A stretch of DNA of 64,000 nucleotides from Cordia subcordata. Lineage: Eukaryota > Streptophyta > Magnoliopsida > Boraginales > Cordiaceae. Below, in pieces: positions 56,998-64,000 of the stretch; the stretch's first letter is position 1, and each line of letters opens with the position of its first letter. The notes beneath the pieces are model-generated. The model saw nothing but the letters and a program-made list of their open reading frames with translations, did not search any database and was not told the DNA's origin. The position numbers and the translations under genes were made by a program. The stretch is from contig JAPTOF010000021.1 of assembly GCA_028554755.1 (NCBI GenBank), forward strand, positions 5,257,501 through 5,321,500. Reading direction: 5' to 3'.

Positions 56998-58319
56998 TGA
57001 AGGACCATAGTTAGTATGTCTTCTGAGAACCGTACTATGAAAGATAGAAGACAATATACTCATAGCTACTGAGTGGACAATGCTCTTAATTTTGCGTATG
57101 TGTGGATGAATTGATGAAGTTGTGGTGCAACACTTTGATGCATTATGGAGGAGATCTCAATGGCAGAAGGTCTTCTGCCATGAGTGTGAGGTGTATGATA
57201 GAGTTTATGTGCTCCTTTGGATTTTCCTACGTGATCATCTAAATCTAGATCTAATGATATTGCCTTACAAAGGTATGTCGTCATTTGGCTTGTAGGTTGC
57301 TCCTTAGATCAAGAAATTTATGACTAGTGGATGTTTGTTTTTTAAGATTAGAGATTCCAAGGTTGAAATGTGGTCTTGGAGGTGATGGTATAAGTGAAAG
57401 GACCAGTCTTGACTACGGATTTACATAGAAGGGCATTATGGTCATTTGACTTGGTAAGTCAGAGACAAAGGACACTTGAGTTAGTGACAAACTTCTAATA
57501 TTAGTGATTATTTTTGGAGTGTGACTTTGGTCTTTTGGTGGAATACACTAAAGTCAAAGTGGCCTTAATGTCACCTAAGGGTTGGCAACAACATTTTGGA
57601 AGCCAAGAATTATATGTCTTTTGGTTCTCCCATTAGTCATATTCCTATTTTGTGCTATTAATTAATGTTGGCTAATATTGTGTGTGTTGCACAATCAAGA
57701 TTTAAGCCAATAAATTAGAAAAAAGTTTTAGTTTTAGTAACCAAGTTTTCCTAATTTAACTGATAAACATCTTAGTTTGCATGGAGCCTACATGGATAAG
57801 ATACTTTGGTGTGTTGGAAAATAGAATATTAGGATTGGTCTTATCCTAAGAAGTATTCCATTTCTAAAAAGGGGAGGAAGGATATTATTGGAAACAATGA
57901 AATCCTATAAACTTTGCCCGATTAATGTAGTCACACTTTATATATAATGGGATTTGGTAAAACTTATTAGAGCCTTTTTGAGTATTCATTTTAGAATGTC
58001 CAAAAATTTTCATGCAATACACTTAAAACACACAGCAAAGCAATTAGCCCTCAATAAAGCTTAATTTCTCTAAAATTATGCTTGCCCACTACATAACACT
58101 AGTGCATCCAAGTTATGTGGTCTTTTTTATATTGGAGAAGACTAAGAAGGGGCATCATCAAAGTGTTGATTAATCAAAGAGGTCACACACCGACAATTTC
58201 ATCCTTCAAGGGTGACACTCTTAATCCTACTTCTTATTATACTATGTATTGTTGTGCTCAAATGTGTAATAGATGTTAAATTTGCTATGCTTCTGCTGCC
58301 TTAGTTGTTTTCTTACTTT
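56998..58319. other. Intergenic DNA, unclassified
   Basis: No gene is supported. The block at about 57810-58010, starting TGTTGGAAAATAGAATATTA, looks LTR-like in its start and in TATATATAATGGGATTTGG, but no second copy exists here. Confidence 0.35.
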
Positions 58320-59065
58320 AGTGTGTGTTTGGCAACAGTTTTTCAAATAACTTTTAATATTTTGATTTATCAAAACACTATTTTTCTAAATTATTACTGT
58401 TTGATAAACTAGTATTTCAAGTAGCTTTTAGCATTTCTCAAAAGCTAAAAATTTTAGCCTTTCAGATAGCTTTTAGTTTTTCATTTTTTTTTTTTTTACA
58501 ATTCTACTCATTTTGCATTTTTTTTGTTTTTTTTATTTTTTCTCTAATCTCTCTCTATATTTTTATCTTTTCTTTCACAAATATAAATAAGAAATAATAT
58601 AAAAATAAATTTCAAATACTATATAATCAACATTACTAAAAGTATAGCTTCTATTAATATTTTTTTTTTAACAAAGTAGTTTTGAATCTATTAAAATTAA
58701 TTTTTATAATATTGATGCAAATGTTTTATCAAAAAATTAGTTATATTTTAATACTAAAGTATGATCATAAAAGTAAATATCTAATTATGAAATATATTAT
58801 CTTATTCTTATAATAGTAATAATAACTATAATTATTATAATAACAATAGTAATAATAACATGATATCAATGTCCTTTTACGTCATTTTACATTTATCACC
58901 TAATCTAATAGCTAATTTTACTGAACACATTTTGTTCAATAAGTTGGTTAAATAGCTATCAGCTAACAACTAAAATACAACAGCTATTAGCTATCCAAAC
59001 AATTGTTAGGTATTCAAATAACTATCAATTATCTTAACAGTTAAATTTGTCGAATAGGCCCTTAA
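58320..59065. repeat. Dispersed repeat family, copy 2 (hAT-like MITE)
   Basis: The start GTGTGTTTGGCAACAG and the end GTCGAATAGGCCCTTAA enclose A/T-rich sequence with AGCTATTAGCTATCCAAACA-type inverted words near the right end. The central part matches 4160-4660 in order. About 745 bp, no coding capacity. Confidence 0.55.
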
Positions 59066-59198
59066 TTGTTTTAAAACTTGAAAAACAATAGACCTAGGTA
59101 TTAGCATTAGATCCTCCAGCTACATCATGTGACGTAGTCCTCTCAAGATACAATGATTTACCTTTTTGTTTTAGTAACACTCCAGTAGCAAAAGTTTG

Positions 59199-59625
59199 CG
59201 AATTGAACGTGTTAAATTCTCTCTGGAGAAAACCTAAGAAAACTATATGCTTCTGAACTAGGAGAACTGAGAGAATTTTTTGAAAAGCTAAGTTGATGCT
59301 TAAAGAAAAGATCAATAATGAGCATAATTACTCCATTAACCTATTTCACTTGGCCTTTAATATGAACACCAACAGATTCTTCGGGATTAAAGAACCAAAG
59401 GAATAATTAGCATAATTACTGCAATAATCCATTACATTATCCCTTCAACATGAACATCGATAGACTATTTGTATTTTGGCTTTTGGTGATGAGAGCTAGT
59501 TGAAAGGCTTGCAAATAGAAAGTGTTAAATCCTCTTCGAATAAAACCTAAGAGAACTATATGCTTTTGAGCTAGGAGAGCTAAGAGGATTTTTGAAAAGC
59601 TAAGCTGATACTTAAAGAACAAAAG
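59199..59625. repeat. Diverged direct repeat, period about 313 bp
   Basis: A block near 59205-59310 (GTGTTAAATTCTCTCTGGAG, then CCTAAGAAAACTATATGC, then GAAAAGCTAAGTTGATGC) recurs near 59520-59622 with about 15 percent change. Spacer words (GGAATAATTAGCATAATTAC) recur as well. Confidence 0.8.
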
Positions 59626-60300
59626 GAATAATTAGCATATTTATTGCATTAGCCCTTTAATACAAAAACTAATAGAGTCTTCGTAAGCTCTTCATATTCT
59701 AGCTTTGGTGATAAGGGTGGATAGAAAAACATAGTCACACCCAGACCCGTATCACCAGGCCCAATAGGTGCGTATGTGTCTATTGTGGGTTTTAATTTAG
59801 ATTGTGGAGTTTTTTCCCTTAGGCCTCATTGTCATCTGCTTCAAGACAACTATATATGCAGTGGATAAAAAATTTTTGGTCTTCTCAAGTGTGAAAGTTG
59901 CAATTAGCATCCTTAACAAAACCCACATGTTGCATAAAGCCAATTTTAGTCTCTAATTTCATTTACCATGTATTCGCTTTTGACGTGTAAATATACCACA
60001 TTTATCTATATAAAAAGAGAAACATTCAAAACCAAAAATCAATCAATTTAACAAATGGAACACACTCAAAATTCTAAGCCAAACAAACCGCATGTCAAAA
60101 ACTCATTAGTCTAACAAACTATACGACCAATAGCAGATGTATAAAGTCGGTCTGTCTCAGTAATCAGAATATTTGACACTTGGACAGTAACAATGCCAGA
60201 TAAATGCAGCATTTTTCAGAACTTTTTTTTATAAATAGCACACTTTAAAATTTTAATTTCAAAAAAAGCCTTGTTTTGGATTGGTATTCAAAAGTAGCAC
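59626..60300. other. Intergenic DNA left of the MULE remnant
   Basis: No gene is seen. It includes ACACCCAGACCCGTATCACC, an LTR-like word, without partner. Confidence 0.4.
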
Positions 60301-60640
60301 TTTCGGTTATTGAAAGGCCAAAATAGGCAATTCAACTACCGCGAAGCTTGCTTTTTACATGCTGGCAGGCCACGTAGGAGTTTCGGTTATTGAATAACCG
60401 ATTCCAGCCTTTGAATGGCCGAAATTCATTTTCGGCTATTCAACAGCCAAAAATGGTTGCAGCATATATTCCCCTGGCAACTTAGCAGATTCCTACTTTT
60501 CAACAGTTAATTTCGGCTATTGAATAGTTGAAAGTTTGTCCCGTCTTTCCTACTTCCCATCAACGAATATATGACTGACAAGGTGGCAGTCATATTCGTT
60601 TATTGAAGAGCCGAAATCTACATTTCGGATATTCAACTAA
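60301..60640. repeat. Cluster of TTTCGGCTATTGAA-type palindromes
   Basis: Imperfect palindromes of the form TTTCGGYTATTSAATARCCGAAA lie at about 60301, 60381, 60410-60450, 60498-60530 and 60597-60640, in whole or half form and in both orientations. Between them ATGACTGACAAGGTGGCAGTCAT (60570-60592) is a further inverted pair. The cluster lies directly upstream of the MULE gene. Confidence 0.7.
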
Positions 60641-60826
60641 CAAACTCAGCATCACAACGAGCTATATAAACCCCCTCCTTTTTCCCGTTGCTTCCAAACA
60701 TTGCTTCCAAATATCTGGCTTTAGCTTATTGCTTGCAAAAAAAAACTTGCATATGTTTTATTAACAGTAATTTCAGCTCGGCCAAAATGTTTAAAACCCT
60801 ATTTCATACCAAATCCTGAAAATAAT

Positions 60827-62603
60827 ATGAATCGAAACACAGTAACTGTTATTTTACATTATGGAGGCCGAAAAATAAATGGTCCTTTCGGCGTACAGTA
60901 CGAGACTGCAAAGCCAAGGCGCAAAGTCAAAATAACAGAAGAAACGTTGTACGATGAGTTCATTTACAGTGTTTATGAGAAGCTTAATTTGCGTTACGAC
61001 GTAGACAGAGTTGTGTTGCATCACCATTTTCAATCAGCATTCATCAACTCCCAATATCCGTATTTCAACGTTAGTGCAGTAAGTTCCGATGAAGAGGTGC
61101 GAGACATGTACAAGATTGCTTGTCATCCCAATTACATGTGCACAGTGGATGTTTATATGGAGATAGATACGGATGACGTGTACATTCCCCAGACAGTCAG
61201 TGGTACTCCTTTTGACGAGGGTGTCCCCGATTTGAATGAAAATTTTACTGGTTACCGAGATGAAGGCGACGACCGTGCCAGAGTCTTCCAATTTAAACAT
61301 GTCTCCTCAGGACACGTTTAATGTTGCTGGGACATCACATACCGAAGGCTCGCATGCGATGTTCAATTTAAATATGGACACATTTCAATCCGAACCGGAA
61401 GAAGATAACGAGGATGTGGAGTTGAACCAACAAAATTCATGGTACGATGATGATGAATATGCAAACTTTAACATAGAAGGTGGTCCGAGCAGCGGTGGAG
61501 TACCTACGGTCGAGGAGTTGGATCATGTTGAGTTACAAACTGCTATGTAGGAGTACTACATGGATAGCATGGATGTACCAGCAACCAAGCCCGTTTGGAA
61601 CCCAGATACTAAGGAGCTTGCATTGGGCATGGTTTTTCCTACCAAAAAAGATGTGCAGCGGGCTCTACAGATGTATGCAGTCAGCGTTCAAAGAGAGTAC
61701 TTGGTTGACCGGTCCACATCGAGCTTGTACGTTGCTTCTTACAAGAGTACTAGCCGCGATAATCCATGTAGATGGTACTTGCGTGCCATTAAAAAATCCA
61801 CGCACCGACAATTCGAGATTACAAAGTACTGCGGGATACACAACTGCTTAGCTCATAACAAACGATGTGGGCACAGAAATCTTTCCGCTAATTTGGTCGG
61901 ATTTATGGTAAGACATTTTGTAAAACATAAACTTGATTTCGAGGTCGGTTTTGTTCGAGCTCACGTTAAGGAAGCACTTCAAGTGGATATATCTTACGGG
62001 AAGGCATGGCGTAGGCAAAATAAGGCAATCGAACTTGTATATGGCGATTGGCACACCTCATATCAGTCATTTTCATGGTTCTTTAGAGCTTTGAAGAGAA
62101 AGAATCTAGGGACGATCGTAACTTACAAGTTCTTTCCGAGTTCGATGACATAGTACAAAATTTTCGACTATGTTTTCTGGGCTTTTGCACCATGCATCGC
62201 ATCATAGAAGCATTGTTGACCTGTGATGATGCTCGACGGTACCCACTTACGGGGCCCATACAAGGGTCATCTTCTTACATCACTGACGACAGATGCAACG
62301 GGAAAAGTTTTGCCGTTGGCATTTGCCATCGTTGATGTTGAGACAACAGATAGTTGGCCATGGTTTTTACGCCTTGTACAACAGCATTTTCTTCATGATA
62401 TGGAAGAGGTTTGTTTAATATCTTATTGTCACCCAGGGATACTTGCTGCTGTGGAAAATATCTCCTCAGGCGGGCATTTACGTGTAAAACATCGTATTTG
62501 CCTTCGCCATCTGAAAAGCAACGTGATGAAGCATTGTCGAAACCAGTATGTCAAAGACTTGTGTTGGGTAGCTGGAAAAGATACACGGTACCTATGGTAC
62601 TAG
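60827..62603 (+). pseudogene. MULE (Mutator-like) transposase gene, decayed
   Basis: The first part opens at the ATG at 60827 and carries the PB1/DUF-type N-terminal region of plant MULE proteins, ending in SGTPFDEGVPDLNENF. The frame moves by one near 61260-61290. It then continues in one frame through a DNA-binding/zinc-type region (ISYGKAWRRQNKAIELVYGD near 62000), IFDYVFWAFAPCIAS, and the DDE domain beginning LDGTHLRGPYKGHLLTSLTT. In-frame stops lie at 61548, 62151, 62205 and 62217. The first DDE Asp is present in LDGTHL. The second, normally in a SDRHPG-type motif, is changed (ISYCHPG). Coding ends near 62603 without the C-terminal SWIM zinc finger, so the gene is also truncated. Mutator-like transposases mobilise elements with long or short inverted ends and 9-10 bp target duplications. 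Confidence 0.85.
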
Positions 62604-62695
62604 CCTACACACAGAGCACATCATAATTACATTACATAATATGTAAACATAAGACTTTACAAAAGTCATGAAGACGTTGTGATACTCTACTTACC
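62604..62695. other. Spacer between MULE and PMD pseudogenes
   Basis: About 90 bp between the truncated transposase frame and the last readable exon of the minus-strand pseudogene. It begins right after the transposase homology stops and includes the donor CTACTTAC (minus-strand GTAAGTAG). Confidence 0.5.
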
Positions 62696-64000
62696 AAATG
62701 ATCCGTGTCTCGGGACTGTGTCTGGTAGCCGGTATCATCTGCTCCGACAATGACTGACTGATGACTATGATAGAGTGACGCCGGTACCACTACATGTATT
62801 GAGACAATGGGAGTACATCTGGGCTCTCCTCAGCAATCACCCTCTGCTGTTCTTCCCAGAGACCACGCAACCAATCTAACTCCTGAGGATCCTTTATTTT
62901 CTTTTTTCCTCGGATGTGGTCTACTGTCGTTGATGGCAACAGTAGGGCTGGGATTGACTGTCACAAACCAAACTGCCGCATTACCCTGTCGGGTCTATGA
63001 TACTCCACCATCCTTCCAAAGATGAGTGGGACACATGCTCCACCAATCAGACCCCTTCGTGCAATACAGTGGCAGCTGGTCAATGGTGCTCATGTATGGC
63101 TCCCAATCAAAATGTGATGTCAATGTTGTTGCTCACATAAGTTAAATAGATATTAACTTAAAGAGTATATGTAATATGCAATTATACATTTTAATATGCT
63201 TATGAAACCTGATCTGGCTGCATCTTGTCCAATGCATCACGAATCACCAATAAACCACCGTTAGCAGTATCTCAAAACTCCTTCAACTGCTGATATACGG
63301 CACCACGGGGCTTTCCCGGTAACCCAACCCAATTACCCTCTGCCGGTGTGTTTGCCACACTTGCCGTGCTGGCGACGGATGGAGTCTGGGTCTGAAAATA
63401 TCGAATCTATCGAACAGCCACCACTGCACGTTAACCAAGATGTTAGTAACATTATTATTCATGGAAATTTTACAGATACAGTATAGAATATATATGATAC
63501 CTGCATCAGACTAAATCTGCCGCATAAGTTCACTCTATCACCATATGCACATAGATCCAACTGATGGTAGATGGATGCAAGTGCTGCAGCGCTCCAATTC
63601 AATTGTCTAATATTCCCAAAGGCTTGTAGCACAGACAACCAGTTCATGTCTCCCTAGTTGCCAATGGCGTCGGCGAACAAATGGCAGTTCAGGAAGGAGA
63701 ATATCCACATATGGGCATAATGCAGAGCCTACTCCTGGGTGTACTCCTCAAGACGTGTCGACGTGTACACATTCCTCAGTTCATGCAAGTTTACCTTGCC
63801 GGATCTCGCATTAATGGAGTCCTGAGGAAGTGCTGTACCACATACATCATGGAATAGCTGTTGCCACTCGACAACCGTGCATCGCACTTTACCGATCTCC
63901 GACATAGGATCACCCTGTACGGGTAAACCCCATAAAACAGCTACATCTTACAATGTGATGGTGGCCTCTCCACAAGTGAGGTGGAATGTATGCGTCTCTA
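62696..64000 (-). pseudogene. Plant mobile domain (MAIN / PP7-long-form-like) pseudogene, partial
   Basis: Runs off the window's right edge. On the minus strand the plant mobile domain (PF10536 type) reads FHLTCGEATITL, DVAVLWGLPVQGDP, VEWQQLFHDVCG, NLHELRNVYTSTRLEEYTQE, ALHYAHMWIFSFLNCHLFA, DMNWLSVLQAFGNIRQLNWS. Further exons give WWLFDRFDIFRPR and YHRPDRVMRQFGL, then EELDWLRGLWEEQQRV-like sequence. In-frame stops interrupt it (for example TAA at 63950-63948, TAG after EEYTQE, TAG before GDMNWL, TGA after RQFGL), and at least one frameshift lies near 63030. Several exon borders are still canonical (CAG/GTATCA near 63501, ACGTGCAG near 63425). Such domains occur in the MAIN/MAIL1 host proteins and inside transposons. 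Confidence 0.75.

Overview
The window is nuclear DNA from a flowering plant, most likely a eudicot. It is AT-rich, its genes have several introns with GT/AG borders, and transposable elements of classes usual in plants fill most of the space between genes. I cannot name the species from the sequence alone.

Three host genes can be modelled completely. Two are tandem, same-strand paralogues of the plant exostosin-type glycosyltransferase family GT47 (6284-11163 and 19326-22209). Each has three exons with identical intron phases, a middle exon of exactly 574 bp, and a type II membrane (Golgi) topology. The third, on the minus strand (23126-40872), is a 13-exon Qa-SNARE of the SYP13 group (syntaxin-132-like, 308 residues). 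It converges on the second glycosyltransferase gene. The two GT47 genes would act on polysaccharide or glycan synthesis in the Golgi. The syntaxin would act in vesicle fusion at the plasma membrane. Both relate to secretion and the cell wall, but nothing shows that they are functionally linked.

The syntaxin gene is the most structured part of the window. Its intron 6 is 11.3 kb long because an old minus-strand Ty1/copia element sits in it. That element has itself received a younger plus-strand copia (28122-33170: 245-bp LTRs, 5-bp target duplication), a hAT-like insert with an 8-bp target duplication, and a small MITE. Around the start codon a 407-bp segment carrying the 18-bp first coding exon is duplicated in tandem. 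The leader holds an upstream ORF whose stop overlaps the main ATG.

The spacer between the two GT47 genes (11.2-19.3 kb) holds LTR-retroelement debris, an 885-bp Mutator-like non-autonomous element with a very GC-rich core, a degenerate minisatellite and two MITEs just upstream of the second gene. From 41 kb to the end there is no intact host gene: minisatellite and MITE copies, a decayed minus-strand copia (about 45.9-47.5 kb), LTR-like debris, a broken LINE-type ORF1 (DUF4283 plus zinc knuckle, 54.6-56.1 kb) and several tandem duplications. At the right edge a decayed MULE transposase gene (60.8-62.6 kb, plus) lies tail to tail with a plant-mobile-domain (MAIN/PP7-long-form-like) pseudogene (62.7-64.0 kb, minus). 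Both are interrupted by in-frame stops. I found no rRNA, tRNA or CRISPR features.
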